A stretch of 64,000 nucleotides of DNA from Treponema brennaborense DSM 12168 (GCF_000212415.1 NC_015500.1:2232001-2296000); one strand, 5' to 3'. Counted from the first letter of the stretch, positions 8,510 through 17,630 are shown. Notes: a model not told the origin generated them from the letters alone. Numbers and translations are program-made.

Positions 8510-9109
8510 TCAGTCAGTATACTTTTTTTTTCCGTTCTGTTCCAGTAATTTTACGTCGGAAAAATCCATTTCATCCAATTTTTCGGCATAAGAATCTTTC
8601 AGCCGTTTCAATTCGTCCGCCGGACAGCTCGGACCGGCACCGGCGAGCACGTCCATATCGCTCAGCACGCCGGACAGCAGCGTCTTCAGTTTCCGTTCCG
8701 CGGAAGCCGAATTCTTCCGCTTATCCTGTTTTTCAAAAAAGAGCCGAAGGCGCATCAGCATATCTTCAAAAGAAACCGGTTTGGTAATAAAATCGAGCGC
8801 GCCCAGCTGCACGGCTTTGTATTTGTCATAAATGCTTGCCGAAGCGGAAAACGCGATGACCGGAATATCTTTCCACGCGTCGAAACCCGCGTCGTGCTTC
8901 AGCCTTTTCAGAAAAGACCAGTCCGACGCCTGCGCCAGCGCGCCGTCGAGCAGCACGATGTCGGGAGCGGCCGTCCGTATCAGTTCAAGCGCGGCCTGCT
9001 CCGTTTCGGCGCAGTAAATTTCATATCCGTATTTGGAAAGCATGATGTTGAAAAACGATACGTTTTCCTTACCGTCGTCAACAATCAGTATTTTTTTCTG
9101 TGCAGACAT
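8510..9109 (-). CDS. Response regulator, receiver domain with helical tail, no output domain recognised
   Basis: A 199-residue protein. Residues 1-125 form a CheY-like receiver: the acidic pair in ILIVDDGKEN, the phospho-acceptor Asp in IVLLDGAL, the Ser/Thr position in IAFSAS and the Lys in FITKPVSF. The rest is charged and helical with no DNA-binding or enzyme domain that I recognise, so it may act by protein contact. No histidine kinase is nearby. The start overlaps the 3' end of lnt by 32 bp and has GGAGAGG upstream, so it is probably translated from the lnt transcript. Its place next to a bactofilin is suggestive but not proof of a shared role. Confidence 0.85.
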   Translation of the reverse strand: MSAQKKILIVDDGKENVSFFNIMLSKYGYEIYCAETEQAALELIRTAAPDIVLLDGALAQASDWSFLKRLKHDAGFDAWKDIPVIAFSASASIYDKYKAVQLGALDFITKPVSFEDMLMRLRLFFEKQDKRKNSASAERKLKTLLSGVLSDMDVLAGAGPSCPADELKRLKDSYAEKLDEMDFSDVKLLEQNGKKKYTD

Positions 9110-10775
9110 CGGCGCAACCTCTCCGTGCTATCTTCAATATAACTCCGAGAACGAGCAAAATGCCTGCACAAACGGCAAAAAAGATTCCGGCGTAATCGCC
9201 GTACCGCGTATAAAGCGTTTTTTTATCCATCGAGCGAACGGGAACGGAACCGGTCAGATACGTCTGTGCGAACGGCTCCGCCATAGCGGTGATTTTTCCG
9301 TTCGGATCGATGATCGCCGTCTGTCCCGACGCCGTCGCGCGAACGGACGGTATCCTGTTTTCCACGGACCGGAAAAGCGCCATGGATAAATGCTGATATT
9401 GACACGCCGGGCTTTTGGACCAGGCGTCGTTGGAAAGGTTTACGATCGCGTTCGCCCCGGCGTTTACGAAGCGGCGGCCGACGAAGCCGAACGTATCCTC
9501 AAAACAGATCGGCGAACCGAATTTCAGCCCGCCGACGTCGAACACGACGGCTTCCGTTCCCGGTTCCCACATGTGCGTGTCGCCGTTTAAAAGCAGCTGA
9601 TACAGTTTGGGAAACAGTTTTTCAAACGGAAAATATTCGGTAAACGGCACCAGCTTCATCTTGCTGTACAGTTCGGGCTGCGGCGGAACGACGTTTTCTC
9701 CCGGCCTGAACAGCAATACGGAATTGTAATCGACGACGTCGTACGAACCGCTTCTGGTGTATCCGTCCACACCGTGATCGTTGCCGATAACGAACGGAAC
9801 CGGAGCGGCGTCTATGTAATTAAGCAGTTTTTCGACCAATTCGAATTTATCGCGTTCGTACAAATGCTTATAATGCCAGGTGATGCGCGGAACGAACGCC
9901 GTTTCGGGCCAAACGACGAGCTGAACGGCGGGATCCGACGCAAGCGCTTCATCGGACAAGCGCATCAGCGTGTCCAGATCGCGCCGGTACGCGTTCACAC
10001 CGCCCACCCAAGGGTCGGAATTCTGCTGCACGAGCGCAACCGTTACCGTTTTATCCTGCGAATAATCTACCGGAGAAACGAAGCCGTAGACGAGCACGGC
10101 GACAAAAACTGCGCACCACAGGCAGGCCGAGAGCGCGTGCGTTTTCACCGCCGCCGGAATCATCCGCACCGCGGCGCGAAATCCGCCGCCGGCAGCCGTA
10201 CGGTTTGCCTGCACGATAACGGCAGTGCACCAGGCGGAAGTGAACACTATCAGCGCGTTCAGTCCCCAAACGCCGGCGATGTCGGCGCATTGGATAAGCG
10301 GCGTCCACCGCCAGTGCGTATACGCGGTTACCCCGTAATGAAAGCCGGCGAAACCGAGCGTTTTAACGTATTCATAGCCGCACCAAACGACCCACTGCAC
10401 GAGCCAGCCGCGCTTCGGAAACAGCGAATCGGCCGCTTTCAGCAGCGGGAACGTCAGCATCAGATAGAAGCCGTACATGAACGATATGACGAAAATTCCC
10501 ATCGGATGGAACGTAGCGAGCCAGTAAGTGAAAAGACAGTAAGATCCGACGCCGTACAGCAATCCGTACAGCCAGACGGTTTTCCAGGACACGAGACGGA
10601 CGAGTAAAAATACCGGAATGAACGCGACGTACGCAAGAACGGGAAAGCCCTGTACGGTAAAAAGGTTCGGCTGCGGCAGCGCGAACAGGATAACGGCGGA
10701 AACGAGCAATCCGAACGGCATAACCACACGCTGTATTTTACGATCACTGCACGCAATCCGGTTCGTTATCGCCAT
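9078..10775 (-). CDS. lnt: Apolipoprotein N-acyltransferase
   Basis: Lnt adds the third acyl chain to the N-terminal cysteine of lipoproteins in the inner membrane. At 565 residues it is slightly longer than usual. The N-terminal half has about seven hydrophobic helices. The C-terminal half is a nitrilase-type domain with the expected Glu (VVWPETAFVPR), Lys (YSKMKLVPFTEYFP) and Cys (GSPICFEDTFG) residues. A final membrane helix is followed by a Cys-containing tail. It follows hup by 7 bp and overlaps the receiver gene. The window encodes many lipoproteins that it would process. Confidence 0.93.
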   Translation of the reverse strand: MAITNRIACSDRKIQRVVMPFGLLVSAVILFALPQPNLFTVQGFPVLAYVAFIPVFLLVRLVSWKTVWLYGLLYGVGSYCLFTYWLATFHPMGIFVISFMYGFYLMLTFPLLKAADSLFPKRGWLVQWVVWCGYEYVKTLGFAGFHYGVTAYTHWRWTPLIQCADIAGVWGLNALIVFTSAWCTAVIVQANRTAAGGGFRAAVRMIPAAVKTHALSACLWCAVFVAVLVYGFVSPVDYSQDKTVTVALVQQNSDPWVGGVNAYRRDLDTLMRLSDEALASDPAVQLVVWPETAFVPRITWHYKHLYERDKFELVEKLLNYIDAAPVPFVIGNDHGVDGYTRSGSYDVVDYNSVLLFRPGENVVPPQPELYSKMKLVPFTEYFPFEKLFPKLYQLLLNGDTHMWEPGTEAVVFDVGGLKFGSPICFEDTFGFVGRRFVNAGANAIVNLSNDAWSKSPACQYQHLSMALFRSVENRIPSVRATASGQTAIIDPNGKITAMAEPFAQTYLTGSVPVRSMDKKTLYTRYGDYAGIFFAVCAGILLVLGVILKIARRGCADVCTEKNTDC

Positions 10776-10782
10776 ATGAAAA

Positions 10783-11088
10783 TTATTCTTCCTCTACGGG
10801 TAAATTCCACAAAGCGTTTTTCAATTCCTGACCGGAACGGAACGCGGCAATATAATGGGGAGGAACGGAGAGATGGTCGCCGGTTTTAGGATTACGGGCC
10901 TTTTTGCGACCTTTGCGCAGCCGGGGTTCAAACGTGCCGAAGCCCCGCAATTCGATCGTAGCGCCGGATTTTAACGATTCTTTGATCTGATCAAGTAAAG
11001 ATTCAAATACTTCCTGAACGACACGTTTTTCACATTTGGTATTCTGATATACGGATTCGATCAAATCGTATTTAGTAACTTTTAACAT
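10783..11088 (-). CDS. HU-family DNA-binding protein
   Basis: A 101-residue histone-like protein. The dimer core begins MLKVTKYDLIESVYQ and the DNA-binding arm carries ELRGFGTFEPRLRKGRKKAR followed by NPKTGD, the HU/IHF signature. It bends and compacts DNA as a dimer. The C-terminus is a little extended (acidic VEEE end). The start at 11088 has GAGGTG 7 nt upstream; the in-frame codon at 11109 lies before this and is unlikely. It is in a minus-strand run rpsT, hup, lnt, receiver, bactofilin. Confidence 0.93.
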   Translation of the reverse strand: MLKVTKYDLIESVYQNTKCEKRVVQEVFESLLDQIKESLKSGATIELRGFGTFEPRLRKGRKKARNPKTGDHLSVPPHYIAAFRSGQELKNALWNLPVEEE

Positions 11089-11179
11089 GGTACACACCTC
11101 AACCAGCACTCTATTCTAAGCGAATCCCGACGACGGGACGTTACAACTATTCGTTTGCAACATCCCATGCCGGACCCGA

Positions 11180-11467
11180 TTATTTCGCAGCAGCTGCAGC
11201 GCCGAATGAAACGTTATACAGTTTCATCATGCGTGACTTTTTCCGCGAAACAGCATTCTTAGACAAAATTCCCTTGCCGGCCGCCGTATCCAGTTCTTTT
11301 ACAAGATCTTTCAACAACTGCGCTGCAAGTGCAGAATCCTTGGCCTGTACAGCTTCAACATATTTTCTAACACTTGTACGTGCAGAACTTTTGACTGACT
11401 TGTTGCGCAAGCGGCGGACTTCACTCTGCTTATGTCTTTTTTCTGCAGATGACTGTTTTACTGCCAA
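11180..11467 (-). CDS. rpsT: 30S ribosomal protein S20, TTG start
   Basis: A 95-residue, very basic helical protein with the S20 signature: AVKQSSAEKRHKQSEVRRLR near the N-terminus and KKSRMMKLYN near the end. S20 binds 16S rRNA early in 30S assembly. The family normally begins one residue before Ala-Val-Lys, which here is a TTG codon at 11467 with GGGGGTG 5 nt upstream. The ATG further upstream (11485) would add six extra residues and lies before the Shine-Dalgarno sequence. E. coli rpsT also starts with UUG, where the weak codon takes part in autoregulation. The Ala-rich C-terminus is a small extension. Confidence 0.93.
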   Translation of the reverse strand: MAVKQSSAEKRHKQSEVRRLRNKSVKSSARTSVRKYVEAVQAKDSALAAQLLKDLVKELDTAAGKGILSKNAVSRKKSRMMKLYNVSFGAAAAAK

Positions 11468-11497
11468 AAGGACACCCCCAAACAAAAAACTTTATAT

Positions 11498-11526
11498 ATG
11501 TTACCAGACAGCCAATCGTTAGTCAA
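11498..11526 (-). promoter_or_regulatory. Promoter of rpsT
   Basis: On the minus strand TTGACT (11521-11526) and TAACAT (11498-11503) are 17 bp apart. The leader to the TTG start at 11467 is about 25 nt and contains the GGGGGTG Shine-Dalgarno sequence, so this is an ordinary leadered promoter, unlike several others in the window. Confidence 0.7.
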
Positions 11527-11585
11527 GTGCAGGAATCGAGCATTTTTCCGCAATACGCCGATTTACGCGCCGCACTGAACGAATT

Positions 11586-12446
11586 TTACGCACCGGCGGC
11601 CGCAGGCGTTCCTTTCCGTATCAGCGAAAAATACAGCGGCCCCGCGCCGCCGCACGAATCGGGCAGTACGTGTACACCGAACGCGGTCGGTTCGCCGTCA
11701 GGCAGCGCTCCGTCGAAGAACGAAGACGCGGATACGGGAACGGGCGGAAGATTCCTGACGAACTGCACGCCGGAGAATTTTTTTTCAAGGCGAGCGACGA
11801 CTTCATCGTTTTCCGCCGGAGAAAGCGCGCACGTCGCGTACAACAGATATCCGCCGGGCCGCAAAAGGCGGAAGGCCGACGAAAGCAGCGCCCACTGCGT
11901 AACCGAAAGCGTTTTTACGCGCGCCGGAGACCATTCGCAAAGGTACTGAGGAGAAGACAGCACGTGCCGTTCCGACGAACACGGCGCGTCGAGCAGAATG
12001 CGGTCGTAGCATTCCGTCCGGGACAGACACAGGCGGGCTCCGTCGCCGCAGGTTACCCGAACTCTGGCGCGGACGGACGGCGGCAGATGCTCGTCCGCAA
12101 CACGGGAGAGACGCATCATGCGTTCGTGCGAACGTTCGTTTGAAACGAGCTCGGCGGTTCCGTCCATAAGGGATGAAACGACGAGCGTTTTACCGCCGGG
12201 AGCCGCGCACATATCGAGGATACGTTCGGCGCCGCCGAGCGGCAGCGACAAAGCGGCTTTTATACTGCCCCGATCGAGGAAATATGCCAGATACGCATCG
12301 TCCGTCCGCCAGGCGGCGGCGCAGGCTTCCTGCAACAAAGCGGCTTTCAGCGGCTGCCAGCGCGCGCCGTACAATCGCGAATAATACGTATCGAACCCTT
12401 CCGCACCGCGCAGTTTTTCCGCAGCCTGCGCTTTCTTTTTACTCAT
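11586..12446 (-). CDS. RsmB/NOP2/Sun-family RNA m5C methyltransferase
   Basis: A 286-residue SAM-dependent methyltransferase. Motif I is ILDMCAAPGGKT, motif IV is LLDAPCSSERHVL with the release cysteine, and motif VI is YATCALSPAENDEVV with the nucleophilic cysteine; both cysteines are needed for cytosine-5 methylation. It lacks the N-terminal NusB-like domain of true RsmB, so it could be an RsmF- or NOP2-like enzyme acting on rRNA or tRNA; the target site is not readable. The start at 12446 overlaps the stop of the RluA gene by 8 bp (ATGAGTAA), which shows coupling. An upstream in-frame start at 12572 would lie wholly inside that gene. Confidence 0.87.
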   Translation of the reverse strand: MSKKKAQAAEKLRGAEGFDTYYSRLYGARWQPLKAALLQEACAAAWRTDDAYLAYFLDRGSIKAALSLPLGGAERILDMCAAPGGKTLVVSSLMDGTAELVSNERSHERMMRLSRVADEHLPPSVRARVRVTCGDGARLCLSRTECYDRILLDAPCSSERHVLSSPQYLCEWSPARVKTLSVTQWALLSSAFRLLRPGGYLLYATCALSPAENDEVVARLEKKFSGVQFVRNLPPVPVSASSFFDGALPDGEPTAFGVHVLPDSCGGAGPLYFSLIRKGTPAAAGA

Positions 12447-13329
12447 CGGCGCCCCGCGCCTGCCGGCGGCGCTTCGGGGCCGGTTGTGCGCACGCCGGCT
12501 GGGTACACGCCGGCAGCGCTTCGGCCGACTGCGTTTCGGCAGACTGCGTTTCGGCAGACTGCGCGGCCGCATCCAGACAAGCCTGCCACAGCGTGTCTAC
12601 GACAGGCGGAGGAGCGGTAAAGTCGCAGCGTTTTCCGGTAACCGGATGCGTAAAACGCAGCCGATACGCGTGCAGGCGGATTCCGCCGAGCGGATCGGAA
12701 CGGCGCGCGCCGTATTTGACGTCGCCCTTAACCGGCATTCCTTCGGCCGCCAGCTGACATCGTATCTGATGCGTGCGGCCGGTCAGCAATCGTACCGTCA
12801 CGAACGAATACCGTTCGCCCGTACCGGCGATTCGATACGCGAGTTCCGCTTTTTTGGCTTTTCGGGTGGTTTCCGCTACGATACGGGCTTTGCGCGCTTT
12901 CGGGTCGAATATCATATGACAGGAAAGCAGCGTTTCCGGCGACGGAGTACCGCTATGAACGGAATCGTCTCCGTTTTTTTTCAGTTCGGTAACGGCCAAA
13001 TACGTTTTTTCCACCGAATCGCGGTTGGCAAACTGCGCGGAAAGCAACGCCGCACAGTCACGGTTCAAGGCAAGCACGCACAGCCCGGAAACCGGCAGGT
13101 CGAGCCGATGCACGCAGCCGCAAAACGGAACGGGCGAACCGAGCGCCGCTTCAATTTCCGGCCGGACGACGTCGGCCAGGCACGGCGCTTCAGCCGCAGC
13201 CGGCGATTCCGCCGCCGGACGGTCGGCAGAATGTGCGGCGGCCGCAGACGGTAACTCGCACACTTCACCTGCATATTTGACGACGACGGCAAGATCCGTG
13301 TCCGCGTACAAAACTCTGGCACTGCTCAT
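12439..13329 (-). CDS. RluA-family pseudouridine synthase with repetitive tail
   Basis: A 296-residue RNA pseudouridine synthase. The catalytic aspartate is in CVHRLDLPVSGLCVLAL (about residue 75), followed by the RluA-type LTGRTHQIRCQLA motif. No S4 domain is visible at the N-terminus; instead there is an Ala/Ser/Pro-rich insert (about residues 25-50). The last 40 residues are a low-complexity tail with an imperfect repeat (AETQS AETQS AEALP ACTQP ACAQP) ending in KRRRQARG, which could bind RNA. The gene overlaps the GH3 gene upstream by 4 bp and the methyltransferase downstream by 8 bp. Target RNA unknown. Confidence 0.87.
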   Translation of the reverse strand: MSSARVLYADTDLAVVVKYAGEVCELPSAAAAHSADRPAAESPAAAEAPCLADVVRPEIEAALGSPVPFCGCVHRLDLPVSGLCVLALNRDCAALLSAQFANRDSVEKTYLAVTELKKNGDDSVHSGTPSPETLLSCHMIFDPKARKARIVAETTRKAKKAELAYRIAGTGERYSFVTVRLLTGRTHQIRCQLAAEGMPVKGDVKYGARRSDPLGGIRLHAYRLRFTHPVTGKRCDFTAPPPVVDTLWQACLDAAAQSAETQSAETQSAEALPACTQPACAQPAPKRRRQARGADE

Positions 13330-14741
13330 TTTTTTCCTCCGAAGTATGCAGAATACAATTCGCTTCCGTCATCGAACGCCGTGCTGAACGCCGCCGTCCG
13401 AACGGCTATCCGGGATTCCTCGTGCACGGGTGCGATGCGAACGGCGTATGCCGCCGAGTCGAACGCAGAACCGGGCGCAGCAGCGGAGCCGGCCGCCTCC
13501 GCCGAACGATAACCGCCGGTTCGTTCAAGTTCCAAAACGCCCGCCGCTATTTTTGCCTGCAGAATCCGAACGACCGCGGCGTCTATTTTTGCGGCGAACT
13601 CGCCGTCGGCCGCGGCTTTCTGCAGCAGGACGGTTACGGCGGACGCGAATTTTTTTTCCGACAGCATGATGACGTCAACGCCCGCTTCTATCGCCATGAC
13701 GGCCGCCGTATCGGGCGGAAATCCGTTCCGCTCCAGCGCCGCCATAAAAATATCGTCGGAAAAGATAAGCCCGGTGTAGCCGAGCGTTTCGCGGAGCATC
13801 GACGTGACCCAAAACGGCGAAAGACAGGCGGGAGTGCCGCCGTCGTACGCCGCAGTGCGTGCGTGAGACATCAGAACGCCCGCGGGTTCGTACCGCAGCA
13901 GCGAACGGAACACCGCTATCGCGTGCGTTTCGAGCGCTTCCGCGGAAAGCGTGATTTCAGGCAAACCCGAATGCGGATCGTCGTTCGTGTTGCCGGGAAA
14001 ATGTTTCAGCACCGCGCCGATCCCGTTCGACTCATAACCGCGTACCGCGGCCGCCGCAAACGTGCCGACCGCAGCGGCGTCACCGAAACTGCGCGTTCCC
14101 AAAAACTGCCGGTTCGTATCGGCGGCGGCTTCCGCCACGGGCGCCAAATTGATATGGAAACCGAGCGCCGAAAGCTGCCGCGCCTGCGCCGCGTACAGCG
14201 CTTCGGCAGCCGACGGCGGCATACGGGAAGCGACGAGCTGCGCGGACGGAAGCGGCGACGTTACCGCACGCAGACGGTTTACGACGCCGCCTTCCTGATC
14301 GATTGTCAAAAGCGGCGGCGGCAAGTTCCGTTCACGGCAGAACGCCGCGATACTTTCCGTAAAACGCATGATCTCCGGCGCGGAATCGGCTATATTATAT
14401 GAAAAAAACAAATAGCCGCCGGGGACGAGCGGTGTTCCGTCCGCCGTATATTCGATCGGACGGAAAACGGATTTTCCTTCCAGATTGACCAGAAAAAGCT
14501 GCGCGATTTTTTCTTCCGCCGAAAGCGAACGCGCGAATTCCCTGACCGCGTCAGTACGCAGCTGCATATCGGAACGCAGACTTTCGTACGATGCGCGCGC
14601 CTCCGCGCGGAGCTTCAATTCTTTTTCATTTTGCTTTTTTTCGGCCTGCCCGCACGACACGCCCAGCGCGCACCACAGCAGCACGGCGGCGGACGTCAGG
14701 CAAAGCGGACTACAGCAATGCTTCAGTAAACCACGGGACAT
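13326..14741 (-). CDS. Glycoside hydrolase family 3 lipoprotein (NagZ-like)
   Basis: A 471-residue GH3 N-terminal-domain protein. The lipobox GVSC at about residue 31 suggests a lipoprotein facing the periplasm or surface, unlike cytoplasmic NagZ. Substrate- and catalysis-linked motifs are present: LTIDQEGGVVNRL, KHFPGNTNDDPHSGLPEI (the NagZ loop that carries the His/Asp pair) and the nucleophile Asp in LIFSDDIFMAAL. The most likely reaction is removal of terminal beta-N-acetylhexosamine, in muropeptide turnover or glycan scavenging. The start overlaps the TRAP permease gene by 32 bp and has no strong Shine-Dalgarno sequence, so coupling is likely. Confidence 0.83.
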   Translation of the reverse strand: MSRGLLKHCCSPLCLTSAAVLLWCALGVSCGQAEKKQNEKELKLRAEARASYESLRSDMQLRTDAVREFARSLSAEEKIAQLFLVNLEGKSVFRPIEYTADGTPLVPGGYLFFSYNIADSAPEIMRFTESIAAFCRERNLPPPLLTIDQEGGVVNRLRAVTSPLPSAQLVASRMPPSAAEALYAAQARQLSALGFHINLAPVAEAAADTNRQFLGTRSFGDAAAVGTFAAAAVRGYESNGIGAVLKHFPGNTNDDPHSGLPEITLSAEALETHAIAVFRSLLRYEPAGVLMSHARTAAYDGGTPACLSPFWVTSMLRETLGYTGLIFSDDIFMAALERNGFPPDTAAVMAIEAGVDVIMLSEKKFASAVTVLLQKAAADGEFAAKIDAAVVRILQAKIAAGVLELERTGGYRSAEAAGSAAAPGSAFDSAAYAVRIAPVHEESRIAVRTAAFSTAFDDGSELYSAYFGGKK

Positions 14742-16554
14742 ACGTTACCAACAATAAAACGATAAATTGCACGAGTAAAAAAGGAAGGATTCCTTTGACC
14801 ACTTTCATAACGGGCGTATCGAACGCATACGACGCGATAAATAAATCCATGCCGACCGGCGGCGTCAAAAATCCCAACTGCATGTTCATCAGAAAAATGA
14901 CGCCGGTGTGCACCGCCGATATGCCGAACGATTCGGCAATCGGAATGACAAGCGGCGACACGATCAGAATCGCGGAATAAATGTCCATCATACAGCCGAC
15001 GACGAGCAGCACCAGATTCAGCAGTATCAGAAACACGTATTTCGAGCTGACGAACGACGAAATGAAATCCGAAAGCAGCACCGGCACGTTCGCGTCTATC
15101 AGAAAATACGACAATCCGCGGGCAGCGCCCAGAATGATCAGCACGCCGCCGGAAACCGGAATACTTTCGGCAACGACGCGCAGCGTACCTTTTAACGTAA
15201 AATCGCGCCGGATAAAACAGGTCAGACAAAACGCATACACGACGGCAAAAGAAGCCGTTTCAAGCAGTGAAAAAAAGCCGCTGAAATATCCGGCGCAGAT
15301 CAACGCCGGCATCAGCAATTCAAACGCACCGTTTTTCACTGCGCCGAACGCTTCCCGCGCGGAAAACGGAGCCGTTTCGGGTCTCTTGTCCTTGAAAAAA
15401 CCGAGTGCAATCATCGAAACGGCCAAAATGCAGCCGGGAATAATCGCACCGCGGAACAAATCGAACACGTCGACGGAAAAATAATTAGTCGTCCCGTACA
15501 TGATGATCGCAACGCTCGGCGGAAACAGCAGTCCCAGCGCACCGGACGACGTTACCAGCGCCTGCGCGCCGGTTTTTGAATAGCCGGACCCGGCGAGCGC
15601 CATCGTAAGCAGCGAACCGAGCGCCAGTATGGTAACGCCCGAAACGCCGGTAAACGTGGTGAAAAACGTCGCGACGACGACGGCAGCCACCACCGCGCCG
15701 CCGCGGAACCAGCCGAACAGGGATTTGAACACGGCGACCAGCCGCGAACCGGCACTCCCCTTCGACAAAATGTAACCGGCTATCGTGAACAGCGGAATGG
15801 CGGCGATACTTTTATCCGTCAGAATGCCGTACGCTTCAAGCGAAAGCACTTCCACATAGCCGCCGCCCTGGGAAAACGCGATGTACGCGGCGGCGCTGAT
15901 CACGATGAACAGCGGTACGCCCAGCAGCGCGAGCGCGACGACCGCGAGCATAAGCGGTACGAACGCCGCCGACGAAAACGAAAGCCAGCAGTCGCCGAGC
16001 GCGTATAAAACGTTCAGATTCTCAAGCCCGAACAGATAATACAGCACGCCGCCGATCGGTCCGGCGGAAACGAACAGTCCGGCAAGGATACCAGCGACAG
16101 AAGCGAGCCGGTTTTCTTTTACCGCGCAGCAGGCCGCGAGCATCACCGCATACGACGCGGGCAGTACGGCGAAAATCAGCGGCAGCGGCACGCCCCACAC
16201 CGCCGAACCGGGCGCGAACGCGGCGAACGTTTCGGAAAACGCGGCAAAAAACAGCGCGGTCAGCACGGCGCTCACGGCGGCGCTTCGCAGGGAACGGATA
16301 ACGGCGCGCACTTTTTGCGGCGCGGTATCGGATAATGAAGCGAGACTGATATGGCGATCCGCCCGCCACGTTACGACGCCGGCGATGCAGGTGAAAACGA
16401 ACACGAGATTTACGATGGCCGCGTCCGACCCTACGACGGGAACGCCAAATCCCTGCTGTACCAGCTTGATTGCGAGCGGCAGCAGCGAAAGACAGACGAC
16501 GGAAACGACCGCGGCGACGGTTTCGGCGGCGGCAAACACGCGGCGAGCGGTCAT
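14710..16554 (-). CDS. TRAP transporter fused small and large permease (QM)
   Basis: A 614-residue protein in which a DctQ-like four-helix part (about residues 1-165) is fused to a DctM-like large permease (about residues 170-614, starting near SAAFVPLMLAVVALALLGVP). The M part keeps PLFTIAGYILSKG, FTGVSGVTILALGSLL and LLFPPSVAIIMYGTTNYFSV, typical of TRAP permeases. It is a secondary transporter driven by the Na+ or H+ gradient. The start overlaps the TatP stop by 1 bp (TGATG). The gene order T lipoprotein, P binding protein, QM permease is the same as the tat (TRAP) locus known from Treponema pallidum. Confidence 0.9.
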   Translation of the reverse strand: MTARRVFAAAETVAAVVSVVCLSLLPLAIKLVQQGFGVPVVGSDAAIVNLVFVFTCIAGVVTWRADRHISLASLSDTAPQKVRAVIRSLRSAAVSAVLTALFFAAFSETFAAFAPGSAVWGVPLPLIFAVLPASYAVMLAACCAVKENRLASVAGILAGLFVSAGPIGGVLYYLFGLENLNVLYALGDCWLSFSSAAFVPLMLAVVALALLGVPLFIVISAAAYIAFSQGGGYVEVLSLEAYGILTDKSIAAIPLFTIAGYILSKGSAGSRLVAVFKSLFGWFRGGAVVAAVVVATFFTTFTGVSGVTILALGSLLTMALAGSGYSKTGAQALVTSSGALGLLFPPSVAIIMYGTTNYFSVDVFDLFRGAIIPGCILAVSMIALGFFKDKRPETAPFSAREAFGAVKNGAFELLMPALICAGYFSGFFSLLETASFAVVYAFCLTCFIRRDFTLKGTLRVVAESIPVSGGVLIILGAARGLSYFLIDANVPVLLSDFISSFVSSKYVFLILLNLVLLVVGCMMDIYSAILIVSPLVIPIAESFGISAVHTGVIFLMNMQLGFLTPPVGMDLFIASYAFDTPVMKVVKGILPFLLVQFIVLLLVTYVPWFTEALL

Positions 16555-17618
16555 CAGCGCATCCCGTTTCGGTATGACGTCAGGATCGCTTCGATTTCAC
16601 GATAAAACGCAACGTCGATCACCGAGTTTTTCATACCGGTCAGCTTTGAAACGTCGGCACTGAAAGTGCGTTCCCACAAAGCGGTTTCTTCCGGAGAAAG
16701 CACGATGCGGGTCATACCGGCGGCTTCAAGCAAGTCGAGATTTTCCGCATCGGACGTCCGCTGCACGGCGACGAATTTCTGTTCGGCTTCTTTTACCGCG
16801 GCGCGCAGCGCGGGACGGTACGATTCGGGAATCGAGTTCCACGTTTTTTCGGAAATGACGAACGCGGTCATAACCGGGCACAGCGGCGCTTCGATCACGT
16901 ACGGCAGCGTTTCGTAATACCGCGCGGCGTACGCGTACATCGGGATCGTATACAAACCTTTGACGCCGTTAGGACTTTTAAGACTCTGCATCAGTTTGTC
17001 GTCGGGAATGTCTTCGGTGTTGAATCCGACCGTCTTAAACGCCGCGCCGAGCGCGGGACTGGTAATACCGCCGACGACCAGTTTCAGTTTTTTCAGTTCT
17101 TCGGGCGTACGCACCGGCTCTTTCGTAAAAAAGTACGCCCAGCCGATGTTAAACCAGCCGAGCAGAACGAAGCCCTGTTCGCTGACGGTCTTTTCTATTC
17201 TGTCGGAAAACGTTTCCAGAATCAAATCGACTTCATCCTGACTGCGGAACAGGAACGGCATACACAGTGTGAGCATGTTCGATTCGGGAGCGAATTCGGA
17301 AAAACCGACTGAAGTAAAAACGGCGCCGTCGAGCGGACTGCGCTGACCGGGGCGGACGGCGCGCATCTTTTGAATAACGCCGCTTTCTCCGCCGAGCGCG
17401 CTCGTGCTGAAAAACTGCATGGTTACGGAACCGCCGCTGAGCTTCGACCATTTTTGAGCCAGCAATTTCTGTTCGGTATCCCACGGCGAACGGACGGGAG
17501 CGACCGACGCTATTTTAACCGTCGTATTTTGAGCGAAACACATCGCCGCGCAAACGAGGCACAGCAGCGCCGCCGCGTATTTTTTACAATTATTGCCGTT
17601 AACGTTCTTGCCATTCAT
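16554..17618 (-). CDS. TRAP transporter solute-binding protein (DctP/TatP-like)
   Basis: A 354-residue periplasmic binding protein with a signal peptide (AAALLCLVCAAMCFAQ) and the DctP fold, including FSTSALGGESGVIQKM near residue 70 and the conserved KLKLVVGG and SLKSPNGVKGLYTIPMYAYA regions. In Treponema pallidum the matching P protein binds a T-type lipoprotein that has TPR repeats and a hydrophobic pore, and a hydrophobic ligand has been proposed; the same is inferred here. The start at 17618 is set by GGGAG 6 nt upstream. The gap to the T gene holds a structured repeat that ends at this Shine-Dalgarno sequence. Confidence 0.88.
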   Translation of the reverse strand: MNGKNVNGNNCKKYAAALLCLVCAAMCFAQNTTVKIASVAPVRSPWDTEQKLLAQKWSKLSGGSVTMQFFSTSALGGESGVIQKMRAVRPGQRSPLDGAVFTSVGFSEFAPESNMLTLCMPFLFRSQDEVDLILETFSDRIEKTVSEQGFVLLGWFNIGWAYFFTKEPVRTPEELKKLKLVVGGITSPALGAAFKTVGFNTEDIPDDKLMQSLKSPNGVKGLYTIPMYAYAARYYETLPYVIEAPLCPVMTAFVISEKTWNSIPESYRPALRAAVKEAEQKFVAVQRTSDAENLDLLEAAGMTRIVLSPEETALWERTFSADVSKLTGMKNSVIDVAFYREIEAILTSYRNGMR

Positions 17619-17630
17619 AAAAACTCCCAT

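Noticed and set aside
8772-8782. GAAACCGGTTT inside the response-regulator gene
   Set aside because: It is within coding sequence far from a promoter and its right arm is not complete; chance match.
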